Assembly: GCF_042675665.1 (NCBI RefSeq)
Contig: NZ_JBHTJI010000001.1
Span: 1,240,001 to 1,304,000, forward strand
Source of the DNA: Mariniflexile jejuense
GTDB taxonomy: Bacteria > Bacteroidota > Bacteroidia > Flavobacteriales > Flavobacteriaceae
DNA length: 64,000 nucleotides
Direction of reading: 5' to 3'
Shown: positions 18,414 through 26,217 of the stretch, in pieces
Position numbering within the stretch: the stretch's first letter is position 1
Layout of the letters: every line of letters begins with the position of its first letter
Position numbers and translations under genes: made by a program
The notes under the pieces: model-generated
The model's input: only the letters and a program-made list of their open reading frames with translations
Told to the model about the DNA's origin: nothing
Database searches by the model: none

Positions 18414-18854
18414 TTAATTTCTAACCAATCTCATCTCTATATTTCTGGATTTAAAACCCTGTTTTTCAAACAATTTAATTACCGGATTATCTTTATTTAC
18501 ATGTATTGAAATATCGCCATTACAATATTTTTTTGTGTGTTTAATTAATGCTTTACCAATACCTTTTTCTCTAAACTCTGTTTTCACAGCTAAATAAACC
18601 AATATGTTTTCTGGTATGTATTCGTTCATACCTGTTCTATTCACTACAATTGCGCCTAATATGGCATTTTGATGTTCCATTACAAAAACATAACCACCTA
18701 AGCCAGGTATTTCTTTGGCTGCATATAATATTGATTTTCTTATTGCGCTTTTTGTATCTCTACTTTCACCAGAATATTCAAATAAGAAATTGGTAATTCT
18801 ATTGATATCAATAATTGATAGCCTTGAAAAAGCATCAAAGGTTTTAATTGTCAT
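18414..18854 (-). CDS. GNAT-family N-acetyltransferase
   Basis: A 146-residue protein with the GNAT core: a central beta strand ILVYLAVKTEFREKGIGKALIKHT that holds the acetyl-CoA pyrophosphate loop (R-E-K-G-I-G-K), then a C-terminal KLFEKQGFKSR strand-helix. The substrate cannot be predicted. It is the first gene after the promoter at about 19.1 kb and is followed by the 63-residue protein, proC and proB on the same strand. The 5' leader is unusually long for this window. Confidence 0.82.
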   Translation of the reverse strand: MTIKTFDAFSRLSIIDINRITNFLFEYSGESRDTKSAIRKSILYAAKEIPGLGGYVFVMEHQNAILGAIVVNRTGMNEYIPENILVYLAVKTEFREKGIGKALIKHTKKYCNGDISIHVNKDNPVIKLFEKQGFKSRNIEMRLVRN

Positions 18855-18873
18855 TAATTTGTATTTCTTTTAA

Positions 18874-18892
18874 TTACTTCTTAAAGAAGTAA
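18874..18892. repeat. 19-bp inverted repeat just upstream of the GNAT gene
   Basis: TTACTTCTT and AAGAAGTAA form a perfect 9-bp inverted repeat around a single A, ending 20 nt before the GNAT start codon. The position suits either an operator or a hairpin affecting translation. Confidence 0.55.
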
Positions 18893-19100
18893 CTTAAATA
18901 TTAAAATAAGTAATAGGAAATTAAACACCTACACCAAGTAAGCATCTAACTAAAGTGGAAATAAAGGGTAAATGTGCTGTTTAGCCTCTTAATTTGAAGC
19001 CGAAGGAGGAATAAATTTATCGGATTGGTTCCTAAAAACTAAAAAGTTAAAGTTAAATATTCTGCAATTTTGTTGTTCATGGAATCCTTTATTCATTTTG

Positions 19101-19132
19101 CAAATTTACAAAAACCTACTGCCATTGACAAA
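19101..19132 (-). promoter_or_regulatory. Flavobacterial-type promoter for GNAT-proC-proB
   Basis: TTTG at 19129-19132 and TAAATTTG at 19101-19108 on the minus strand are spaced by 20 nt and match the TTG / TAnnTTTG consensus. Transcription would start near 19095 and give a leader of about 240 nt. Confidence 0.5.
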
Positions 19133-19183
19133 TACGCCATGTTAAGATAATGGTAATAACTAACAATTGAACTTGATACAAAC

Positions 19184-19216
19184 AAAAAAAGCTTCCTGAA
19201 TTAGGAAGCTTTTTTT
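19184..19216. terminator. Terminator after yajC
   Basis: AAAAAAAGCTTCCT and its complement form a 14-bp stem around GAATT, with T runs in both directions. It ends the leftward nusB-DUF1573-yajC transcript before the next promoter. Confidence 0.9.
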
Positions 19217-19232
19217 ATAATAATTGATATAT

Positions 19233-19514
19233 TTATTCTTGTGTACCTGCTTTTGCACTTAATTCCATAGAAATTGCAGAACGCTCAAACTTTACTTTTC
19301 CAGACATGGTTTCAATTACACATGTTTGATCTTTATCATTAAGTTCTAAAATTTTACCGTGCAAACCACTTTTGGTAATTACTTTATCGCCTCTTTTTAA
19401 TTCAGCATTAAATTTTTTCTCTTTTTTAGCACGTTTCATTTGTGGTGCAATCATAAAGAAATACACAACCACAAACATTAACAGTATAAACGGCAATTGC
19501 CCCATTCCTTCCAT
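19233..19514 (-). CDS. yajC: Preprotein translocase subunit YajC
   Basis: A 93-residue protein with one N-terminal membrane helix (about 7-24) followed by PQMKRAKKEKKF and GDKVITKSGLHGKI, the standard YajC signature. YajC associates with SecDF-YidC at the SecYEG translocon. It is the last of three genes, nusB, DUF1573 and yajC, an order common in Bacteroidota, and is followed by a strong terminator. Confidence 0.94.
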   Translation of the reverse strand: MEGMGQLPFILLMFVVVYFFMIAPQMKRAKKEKKFNAELKRGDKVITKSGLHGKILELNDKDQTCVIETMSGKVKFERSAISMELSAKAGTQE

Positions 19515-19566
19515 TATAGTTGATTAGTTATTTGTTAGTTATTTAATTGTTGCTCTTGCAACTGGT

Positions 19567-20022
19567 TTATTTTGTATTTGGATCTATTACGTTAGCCGTA
19601 ATTTTAACCATTTCTGAACCCGATTCTGTATTAGCAGAAACTGTTATGGTTTTAGTTATTTTATTTGGTCCAGATGCGTTATAAGTAACAGTAAATTTAC
19701 CTGTTTTACCTGGGGCTAAAGGTTCTCTACTCCAATCTTCTGGCACGGTACAACCACAAGTACTTTTAATATCTGTTATAACTAAAGGTGCATTTCCTGT
19801 ATTTTTATATGTAAATACGGTTGATACAGGTGTGCCTTTTGGTATATCGCCAAAATCGTATTCCGTTTCATTAAACTCTAACTTAGGAAATTTAGTAGCA
19901 TCTGCATCTCTTAGTGCTGCAGCAGTTACGTTAGCTTCTTCAATTTTTTTAGTTGCATCATCTTTGCAAGATGTAAAAGCTATTAAGGTAATAGCACTTA
20001 AACATAATATTATTTTTTTCAT
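19567..20022 (-). CDS. DUF1573 lipoprotein
   Basis: A 151-residue protein with signal peptide and lipobox FTSC followed by KDDATKK, an acidic surface-export-like tail. The mature part is one DUF1573 domain (about 45-150), an immunoglobulin-like fold with the family stretch F-x-F/Y-KNTGNAPLVI and STCGCTVP. The function of this widespread Bacteroidota family is unknown. It sits between nusB and yajC, a conserved position. Confidence 0.9.
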   Translation of the reverse strand: MKKIILCLSAITLIAFTSCKDDATKKIEEANVTAAALRDADATKFPKLEFNETEYDFGDIPKGTPVSTVFTYKNTGNAPLVITDIKSTCGCTVPEDWSREPLAPGKTGKFTVTYNASGPNKITKTITVSANTESGSEMVKITANVIDPNTK

Positions 20023-20142
20023 TACTTTGTTTTTTATGTTCTAAAAAATAAAAACACGTATTTATAAGTTATTCTTATTCTAGTTGTAAAAATAGGAATT
20101 ATTTAACCTTCTAAAAATTTTTAATAGCTTCTTAACAGAAAT

Positions 20143-21087
20143 TTACATTAAACCCCGACCTATTTTTTTCAAAGTACCTGCATCTTCATATTCTTTAACC
20201 AATTTATCTAAAATACCATTAATGAAAATACTACTTTTTGGTGTTGAATATTCCTTTGCTATTTCTAAATACTCATTTAAAGTAACTTTTACAGGAATTG
20301 AAGGAAAGCTTTTTAACTCGCAAATAGCCATTTGAAGCAACACATAATCTACGTTAGCAATACGATCTGCATCCCAATTTTGAGTTTTATTTTCAACTTC
20401 TTTGTTTAAAGCGGTTCTATTTAAAAGCGTTTTTTTAAACAAATCGATAGCATATTGCTTATCATCTAAATCTTTATACAATTTTGGTGTAAAATAACCT
20501 TCTGCCGATGTGGTTTTGGCTTTTCTAAGCAACTTCAATATGGTTGTATTTACTGTTGGCAAATCATCCAACCATGTTAAATTTTTATCTTCTAAATAAT
20601 CGTAAAGCTTTTCGTTTGGTGCTATAATATCTTTAAAAACATCAACAATAAACTCTTTATCTTCTTTAAAATCAGAAACGCGCGTTTTCATGTACTCTTT
20701 ATACATATCGCTAGATGTTATGGCTTTAAAAATAACATCAACATACTCGCTATCCAACTCCCAATTAGTAATATTGTGTATTTCTAACTGATTTTTCAAC
20801 TGAAAATTTTCTGATAAAAGTTTAAGCAATTCGTTGTTTACAAACTTGCGGTTTGGATCTTTATCTTCTTTAGTTGCTAGATGCTTTTTTTGCTTTTTTT
20901 GTAAATCGTCTTCAGCTCTTTTTTGAACTTCTATTAACAACGATAGTAATAATAAGTACAAGTTGTACATATTGTCTATACTAAACAGCAAAAATTTCTG
21001 GTCTTTACTAAAATCGTCACTTTCACTTCCTTTAAACGCATACAAGGTTTGCATTACTTTTACACGAATATGTCTTCTGTTTAGCAT
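20143..21087 (-). CDS. nusB: Transcription antitermination factor NusB
   Basis: A 314-residue protein, over twice the length of E. coli NusB. It begins MLNRRHIRVKVMQTLYAF, the family N-terminal motif, then has a long charged insertion, and ends with the NusB helical domain (about 180-305, including LNEYLEIAKEYSTPKSSIFINGILDKL shortened here as NEYLEIAKEYSTPKS). The extension is typical of Bacteroidota. It acts with NusE on boxA RNA of rRNA operons. It is divergent from the ABC exporter gene. Confidence 0.92.
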   Translation of the reverse strand: MLNRRHIRVKVMQTLYAFKGSESDDFSKDQKFLLFSIDNMYNLYLLLLSLLIEVQKRAEDDLQKKQKKHLATKEDKDPNRKFVNNELLKLLSENFQLKNQLEIHNITNWELDSEYVDVIFKAITSSDMYKEYMKTRVSDFKEDKEFIVDVFKDIIAPNEKLYDYLEDKNLTWLDDLPTVNTTILKLLRKAKTTSAEGYFTPKLYKDLDDKQYAIDLFKKTLLNRTALNKEVENKTQNWDADRIANVDYVLLQMAICELKSFPSIPVKVTLNEYLEIAKEYSTPKSSIFINGILDKLVKEYEDAGTLKKIGRGLM

Positions 21088-21260
21088 AATTACAATGAAC
21101 TTAAATTTATAAAGTCGAAAAATTTATGGTTTCGCGCTGCAAAAATAATACTATTTTAAAAAGTGACAGCCACTTTTTTGTTTTATTATTTATTAAATAC
21201 TTTATGGTATTTTTAACAATTACAAAACAGGTTTTAAAACATTAAATGGTTTTAAAATTT

Positions 21261-21268
21261 TATATTTG
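21261..21268 (+). promoter_or_regulatory. TATATTTG -7-like box before the ABC exporter
   Basis: TATATTTG matches TAnnTTTG and lies 45 nt before the start codon in the divergent nusB-exporter gap. No clear TTG is seen 17-20 nt upstream. Confidence 0.4.
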
Positions 21269-21313
21269 CTTACATAAGTTACCATACAAATTTCTATTAT
21301 AGATACACTTTAA

Positions 21314-23077
21314 ATGAAGGAATTACAGCATTTAAACAAATACTTTTTAAAATACAAAAAGCAGCTTTTAATTGGCACAGCCATAACCATTATAGCTAGA
21401 ATATTTTTGTTATTTACACCACGTTACGTACGAGAAATTTTTGTAGTTATTGAAAATTACATGAAAGGTGGCGTTACCGAACAAGCTGTAAAATCGCAAT
21501 TAACCATCGTTATTATATACATTATTGGCGCGTCTATCATTGCTGCAATTTTCACGTTTTTTATGCGTCAATACATTATTAATGTATCACGTTATGTAGA
21601 ATACGATTTGAAAAATGAAATCTACGACCAATACCAAAAACTATCCTTAAATTTTTACAAAAAAAATAGAACGGGCGATTTAATGAACCGTATAAGTGAA
21701 GATGTTGGTAATGTACGTATGTATGCAGGACCTGCAATAATGTACAGTATTAATACCATTACGCTTTTTGTTATTGCACTAATTTACATGTTTAATGAAG
21801 CTCCAAAACTAGCACTTTACACTATTTTACCGTTGCCAATACTTTCAATTGTTATTTATAAATTAAGCAAAGAAATACACTTAAGAAGCACCATTGTACA
21901 ACAGTTTTTATCAAAACTTTCAACGTTTACACAAGAATCTTTCAGTGGTATTTCAGTAATAAAAGCTTATGGAATAGAACCGCAAACATCTGTAAATTTT
22001 GAAGCTTTAGCTGCTGAAAGCAAAGAAAAACAAATAAACTTAGCTAAAGTACAAGCGTGGTTTTTTCCTATGATGATTTTACTTATTGGCGCCAGTAACT
22101 TACTTGTTATCTACATTGGCGGTATGCAATACATAAACGGTGAAATTGAAAGTTTAGGAACCATAGCAGAATTTATTATATACGTAAACATGCTTACATG
22201 GCCAGTTGCTACGGTAGGTTGGGTAACATCAATTGTACAACAAGCTGAAGCATCACAAAAACGTATTAATGAATTTTTAAGGTTAGAACCAGAAATAAAA
22301 AACTTGGTAGATGTACATACCGAAGCTAAAGGCGATATTGTTTTTAATAATGTTTACTTTACCTATGATGACACCAATATTCAAGCATTAAATGGTGTAA
22401 CTTTCAATATTAAAGCTGGTGAAACACTGGCAATTTTAGGAAAAACTGGTTCAGGAAAATCTACTATATTAGATTTAATTGGGCGACTTTATGATATTAA
22501 CAGTGGTTCAATTTTAATAAATAATACGCCTATTAAAGAACATAATTTAACCGATTTAAGAAATAGCATTGGTTATGTACCACAAGACGCCTTTTTATTT
22601 TCTGACACCATAAAAAACAATATAAAATTCGGAAAAGAAGATGCTACTGATGATGAAGTTATTGAGGCTGCAAAAAATGCCCAAGTACACAAAAACATTG
22701 TTAAGTTTAATAAAGGTTACGACACTATTTTAGGCGAACGTGGTATTACACTTTCTGGTGGTCAAAAACAACGTGTTTCCATTGCTCGAGCCATAATAAA
22801 ATCTCCAGAAATTTTATTGTTTGACGATTGTTTATCGGCTGTTGATACTGAAACTGAAGAAAAAATACTTAAAAACTTAATAAAAATAACAAAAGGAAAA
22901 ACAGCTATAATTGTAAGTCATCGAGTATCTTCAGCTAAAAATGCTAATAAAATTATTGTACTCGACAATGGCAAAATTGTACAAGAAGGCACTCATGAAT
23001 CGCTAATAAATGTAGATGGTTACTACCAACACCTTTACTTAAAACAGTTAAGCGAAACCGACTCAAATAAAGCGTAA
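21314..23077 (+). CDS. ABC exporter, permease-ATPase fusion (MsbA-like)
   Basis: A 587-residue half-transporter. Six membrane helices (about 18-300) precede a nucleotide-binding domain with Walker A GKTGSGKST (about 374-382), Q-loop YVPQDAFLF, signature LSGGQKQR, Walker B ILLFDDCLSAVD and an H-loop SHR. It should work as a homodimer exporting lipid or a hydrophobic compound. Homologues are annotated MsbA-like, but lipid A transport is not demonstrated. Its neighbours, a DUF3276 gene and nusB, do not specify a substrate. Confidence 0.92.
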   Translation: MKELQHLNKYFLKYKKQLLIGTAITIIARIFLLFTPRYVREIFVVIENYMKGGVTEQAVKSQLTIVIIYIIGASIIAAIFTFFMRQYIINVSRYVEYDLKNEIYDQYQKLSLNFYKKNRTGDLMNRISEDVGNVRMYAGPAIMYSINTITLFVIALIYMFNEAPKLALYTILPLPILSIVIYKLSKEIHLRSTIVQQFLSKLSTFTQESFSGISVIKAYGIEPQTSVNFEALAAESKEKQINLAKVQAWFFPMMILLIGASNLLVIYIGGMQYINGEIESLGTIAEFIIYVNMLTWPVATVGWVTSIVQQAEASQKRINEFLRLEPEIKNLVDVHTEAKGDIVFNNVYFTYDDTNIQALNGVTFNIKAGETLAILGKTGSGKSTILDLIGRLYDINSGSILINNTPIKEHNLTDLRNSIGYVPQDAFLFSDTIKNNIKFGKEDATDDEVIEAAKNAQVHKNIVKFNKGYDTILGERGITLSGGQKQRVSIARAIIKSPEILLFDDCLSAVDTETEEKILKNLIKITKGKTAIIVSHRVSSAKNANKIIVLDNGKIVQEGTHESLINVDGYYQHLYLKQLSETDSNKA

Positions 23078-23231
23078 ACATATTGTTATACAGATAAGTA
23101 TGTAAAATGTATTTTAAATAAAATGCAAGGAATATTGTAATTTGAAAAAGAAATAGCACAAAATGTTGCTTAGTATCGGTTTTTTTTAGATTTTTGGTAT
23201 AAATTGATAACTTAATAAATTTCTATACACT

Positions 23232-23618
23232 ATGAGTAATAATGACATGATGGAGAAAGAGGAGATTTTTTCTAAAGTATTAAGAGCAGGAAGACGCACA
23301 TATTTTTTTGATGTTAGATCTACAAAAGCTGATGATTATTATTTAACAATAACCGAAAGTAAAAAGTTTACTAATGATGATGGCTCTTTTCATTACAAAA
23401 AACACAAAATATATATTTACAAAGAAGATTTTAGTGAGTTTAAAGACATTTTATCTGAAATGACTGAATATATTATTGATGAAAAAGGCGATGAAGTAAT
23501 AAGCGAACGCCACCAAAAAGATTTCAAAAAAGATTACGAAAATGAAGATATAAGTGAAGAAATTATTTCAAACAAATCATTAGAAAGTTTCACCGATATT
23601 GAATTTGACGATATTTAA
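23232..23618 (+). CDS. PUR-family DNA/RNA-binding protein (DUF3276)
   Basis: A 128-residue protein matching DUF3276, which has the PUR-repeat fold of eukaryotic Pur-alpha. The core is VLRAGRRTYFFDVRSTK and DDYYLTITESKK, followed by KHKIYIYKEDFSEF; the C-terminal third is acidic. Relatives bind single-stranded nucleic acid, but the role in bacteria is unclear. It is monocistronic and ends at a strong hairpin shared with the convergent csaA-like gene. Confidence 0.87.
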   Translation: MSNNDMMEKEEIFSKVLRAGRRTYFFDVRSTKADDYYLTITESKKFTNDDGSFHYKKHKIYIYKEDFSEFKDILSEMTEYIIDEKGDEVISERHQKDFKKDYENEDISEEIISNKSLESFTDIEFDDI

Positions 23619-23634
23619 TAGTTTATAAAAAACT

Positions 23635-23665
23635 AAAACCGCTACAGAAAAGTAGCGGTTTTTTT
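23635..23665. terminator. Bidirectional terminator between DUF3276 and csaA-like genes
   Basis: CCGCTAC and GTAGCGG, flanked by A and T runs, form a stable stem around AGAAAA. It overlaps the last bases of the csaA-like gene on the minus strand. Confidence 0.9.
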
Positions 23666-23999
23666 AGCTCACGACGCTTCCGTTCACAACATTAGTTTCT
23701 GGGCTTAAAAGCATAACATCTTTACCATTTACTGCACCCATTACCAAACAGTCACTCATAAATTTGGCAATTTGCTTTTTAGGGAAGTTTACATTTGCAA
23801 CAATTTGCTTATTTAGTAAATCTTCTTTTTTATATAATGTAGTTATTTGGGCAGATGATTTTTTTATACCTAAATTCCCAAAATCGATGGTTAATTGATA
23901 CGCCGGATTTTTTGCTTCAGGAAAATCGTTTACTTCAATAATAGTACCTACACGCAAATCAATTTTAGTAAAATCTTCAAAAGTTATTGTTTCTTTCAT
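23664..23999 (-). CDS. tRNA-binding protein, CsaA-like
   Basis: A 111-residue single OB-fold tRNA-binding domain with the family stretch FTKIDLRVGTIIEV at the N-terminus and SAQIT and ANVNFPKKQIA further on. Related to the C-terminal domains of methionyl- and phenylalanyl-tRNA synthetases and to CsaA, proposed as an export chaperone. It is divergent from a thioredoxin-like gene, with 47 nt between the start codons. Confidence 0.9.
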   Translation of the reverse strand: MKETITFEDFTKIDLRVGTIIEVNDFPEAKNPAYQLTIDFGNLGIKKSSAQITTLYKKEDLLNKQIVANVNFPKKQIAKFMSDCLVMGAVNGKDVMLLSPETNVVNGSVVS

Positions 24000-24046
24000 T
24001 TTTTAAAAATACAAATTATACCGAACTTTGTAAAAAACATTTAAAC

Positions 24047-24604
24047 ATGGCAGATACGCCTTCAAACATGTTGCCATTAGGCACAAAAACACCTTTTTTT
24101 GAATTACCTGATACGGTTAGTGATTCCCTTTTAAGTTTAGAAAAAGTAAAAGGAGAAAACGGCACAGTTGTTATGTTTATTTGCAACCATTGTCCGTTTG
24201 TAATTCATTTAAATTCTGAAATAGTTTCTATTGCAACTAGTTACATTAAAAAAGGTATTGGTTTTGTTGCTATTTCTAGTAATGATGCCGTTAGATATCC
24301 GCAAGATGGTCCAGAAAAGATGAAACTTCATGCTAAAAAAGAACATTATCCATTTCCATATTTGTATGATGAAAATCAAGAAGTTGCCAAAGCTTTTGAT
24401 GCTGCTTGTACACCCGATTTTTATGTTTTTGATGCTAATTTAGAACTGGTTTATAGAGGACAATTAGATAGTTCAAGACCTGGAAACAACTTACCTGTTA
24501 CTGGCATTGATTTAAGGCATGCGTTAGATTGCTTGATAGAAAACAAAGAAAATACAAGCTTACAAAAACCCAGTATTGGCTGTAGTATAAAGTGGAAAAA
24601 TTAA
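24047..24604 (+). CDS. Thioredoxin-like (AhpC/TSA) family protein
   Basis: A 185-residue soluble protein with a thioredoxin fold and a CxxC pair in FICNHCPFV (about residues 45-53), followed by GFVAISSNDAVRYP and TPDFYVFD. This is the cytoplasmic thioredoxin-like group often labelled redoxin-domain protein. The ATG at 24047 was chosen because an earlier in-frame ATG (23987) would overlap the divergent csaA-like gene and add an unconserved N-terminus. It ends 4 nt into the convergent acetyltransferase gene. Confidence 0.85.
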   Translation: MADTPSNMLPLGTKTPFFELPDTVSDSLLSLEKVKGENGTVVMFICNHCPFVIHLNSEIVSIATSYIKKGIGFVAISSNDAVRYPQDGPEKMKLHAKKEHYPFPYLYDENQEVAKAFDAACTPDFYVFDANLELVYRGQLDSSRPGNNLPVTGIDLRHALDCLIENKENTSLQKPSIGCSIKWKN

Positions 24605-25083
24605 AAAGTTAATTGCCAAAAACCTACATCGTGCCAGGTATCAAATTTATAACCTACTTCTTTAAAGTGTGCTACTTTTTCAAATCCGAAGTTTTCATGA
24701 AGTTTTACGCTTGCATCATTAGGCAATGTTAACCCGCCAATAATTACATGATAGTTTCTACTTTTAAGCTCACTTAACAATTCAGAATACAATTTCTTAC
24801 CTATATTTTTTCCTATTTCGCTATTTTTAATATAAATAGTAAGTTCTACTGTATTATTATAAGCTGGTTTTGTTCTAAAAGTATTGGCGTAAGCATAACC
24901 TAATATTTCATTATGTTCTTCAAATACTATAAAAGGAAATTCAGTTGAAATTAAACTAATTTTTTCTTCAAAATCCTTCTTTGAAAAAGGAACTAAATCT
25001 AGTGTAACTATAGAATTTATAACGTAATAATTATAAATATCTACCAGCTGTTGAGCATCTTGAATTTGAACGTTTCTTATCAT
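24601..25083 (-). CDS. GNAT acetyltransferase (phosphinothricin acetyltransferase-like)
   Basis: A 160-residue protein of the Pat/YncA branch of GNAT acetyltransferases. The family landmarks are IYNYYVINSIVTLD near the N-terminus, GYAYANTFRTKPAY, a charged acetyl-CoA loop (EIGKNIGKKLYSEL) and LHENFGFEKVAHFKEVGYKF at the C-terminus. Relatives acetylate amino-acid analogues such as phosphinothricin or methionine sulfone. It is 3 nt downstream of the DinB-fold gene, so the two are probably co-transcribed. Confidence 0.88.
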   Translation of the reverse strand: MIRNVQIQDAQQLVDIYNYYVINSIVTLDLVPFSKKDFEEKISLISTEFPFIVFEEHNEILGYAYANTFRTKPAYNNTVELTIYIKNSEIGKNIGKKLYSELLSELKSRNYHVIIGGLTLPNDASVKLHENFGFEKVAHFKEVGYKFDTWHDVGFWQLTF

Positions 25084-25086
25084 GAA

Positions 25087-25632
25087 TTACATCCAATTAT
25101 TACGTTTCATCAAATTTTCAATATGTGCATAATGATGGTTGCTGTGCCATGCGTACATACCAATATTGTAATTTAAAACAACTTCGTTTTGTGTTTCTGG
25201 GTGAATAAAACTTTTGTTTAAATCTTCTTCATTCAACCCTTTTAATAAATACACCAATTTTACATGAACAGCTTTTAAATGAAGTAACGACATATTAATT
25301 GGAGCTGTTTTATAATCAAACAAATTAGCCCATCTATCTTCATAATAGGCTTTTATAACAGGTTTTTCTTCGGTTAACGTCCATTTAAAACGTGCGTAAC
25401 TATGATGATGACTATCGGCAAGATGATGAACAACTTGTCTTATCGTCCAACCTTCTGGTCTATAAGGCGTATTTAATTGCTCATCTGATAAGTTTTTAAC
25501 TAGGTTTTCTAACCTATTTGGAAAGTGTTCTAAAATAGATAACCAGCCTTCTATATGATTTGCAGAAATGGTATTTGGGCAACTAAATTGCCCTATTGGA
25601 TATTTTAGTTTTTGTAAAGTGTCTTCTGTCAT
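25087..25632 (-). CDS. YfiT-like DinB-fold protein (putative bacillithiol-type S-transferase/hydrolase)
   Basis: A 181-residue four-helix DinB-superfamily protein. Candidate metal-binding histidines are in VVHHLADSHHHSY (about residues 68-80) and WHSNHHYAHI near the C-terminus, and the start PIGQFSCPNT matches the YfiT group. YfiT/BstA relatives are metal-dependent thiol transferases or hydrolases. The thiol used here is unknown. It overlaps neither neighbour and precedes the GNAT gene by 3 nt. Confidence 0.87.
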   Translation of the reverse strand: MTEDTLQKLKYPIGQFSCPNTISANHIEGWLSILEHFPNRLENLVKNLSDEQLNTPYRPEGWTIRQVVHHLADSHHHSYARFKWTLTEEKPVIKAYYEDRWANLFDYKTAPINMSLLHLKAVHVKLVYLLKGLNEEDLNKSFIHPETQNEVVLNYNIGMYAWHSNHHYAHIENLMKRNNWM

Positions 25633-25653
25633 AAAAACAAAGATAGAGAAATA

Positions 25654-26076
25654 CTATGCAATTTCAATCAACCCTATTTTTATACAATTTATGGCTGTTT
25701 CAATAGAATTAAATCGTTTGATTTTATCATTAAAAAACAAATTTTCAATCATTGAATTTAAAATGCCTATGTTACTTTCAGATACTATAAAATAACCTTT
25801 AAGATTGTAACTGTTTTTGAAAAACTTTAACCAATCTGAAGCTACAACAGCATATGAATTAATGCGATTGGAAATATAAATTAAATCGCTGCCATCGGTT
25901 CCTAAATAACATGCTATATCTTCCACAATGACTTGTGCATGTTGGTTCCAATTAAAACTAACGCCTCTGTTAATTTCAGAAACAACAAAACCGTCAAAAA
26001 TGAAAACAGTTCCAAAAGAATAATTTAATTCTTTAAGAACCTGGTTGTATAAATCGATATCTTTTATGCTTTTCAC
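25654..26076 (-). CDS. Conserved hypothetical protein, STAS-like in size
   Basis: A 140-residue soluble protein with no motif I can name. It has alternating hydrophobic strands and helices (GTVFIFDGFVVSEI, VVASDWLKFFKN, GYFIVSES) and its size and plan resemble small alpha/beta regulatory domains such as STAS, but that is a weak impression. It is 21 nt upstream of the YfiT-like gene on the same strand, so co-transcription is likely. Confidence 0.6.
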   Translation of the reverse strand: MKSIKDIDLYNQVLKELNYSFGTVFIFDGFVVSEINRGVSFNWNQHAQVIVEDIACYLGTDGSDLIYISNRINSYAVVASDWLKFFKNSYNLKGYFIVSESNIGILNSMIENLFFNDKIKRFNSIETAINCIKIGLIEIA

Positions 26077-26164
26077 AGCTCAAAAATAGCTTTATTGCTA
26101 ATAAATGAAGAATTAAATCGATTAACCTAAAAATAATTAGCTATAAAGAACAAGCCTAACTAAA

Positions 26165-26200
26165 AAACAAAAAGCATCCAAATTTGGATGCCTTTTGTTT
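26165..26200. terminator. Terminator after the prolyl isomerase gene
   Basis: AAACAAAAAGCATCC and GGATGCCTTTTGTTT form a long stem with one mismatch around AAATTT. It lies 18 nt after the isomerase stop codon and has T-rich tails on both strands. Confidence 0.85.
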
Positions 26201-26217
26201 AATATATAATAAGCGTA

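Larger units (their letters stand above)
18855..19183 (-). other. Long untranslated leader region before the GNAT-proC-proB genes
   Basis: This 329-bp stretch has no long reading frame on either strand. On the minus strand it holds a promoter-like pair (19101-19132), a 13-codon ATG frame (19039-19080), a G/C-richer stretch (about 18930-19030) and a 19-bp inverted repeat just before the GNAT start (18874-18892). No known riboswitch family was recognised. It may be a regulatory leader or a decayed gene. Confidence 0.45.

Noticed and set aside
18960..19030. Plus-strand CCGAAGGAGG similar to part of a glycine riboswitch
   Set aside because: The paired GGAGAG and CTCAGGCAAAAGGAC elements are absent and no plus-strand gene follows.
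23987..24046. Earlier start for the thioredoxin-like protein
   Set aside because: It would overlap the start of the divergent csaA-like gene and add residues unlike the family N-terminus.
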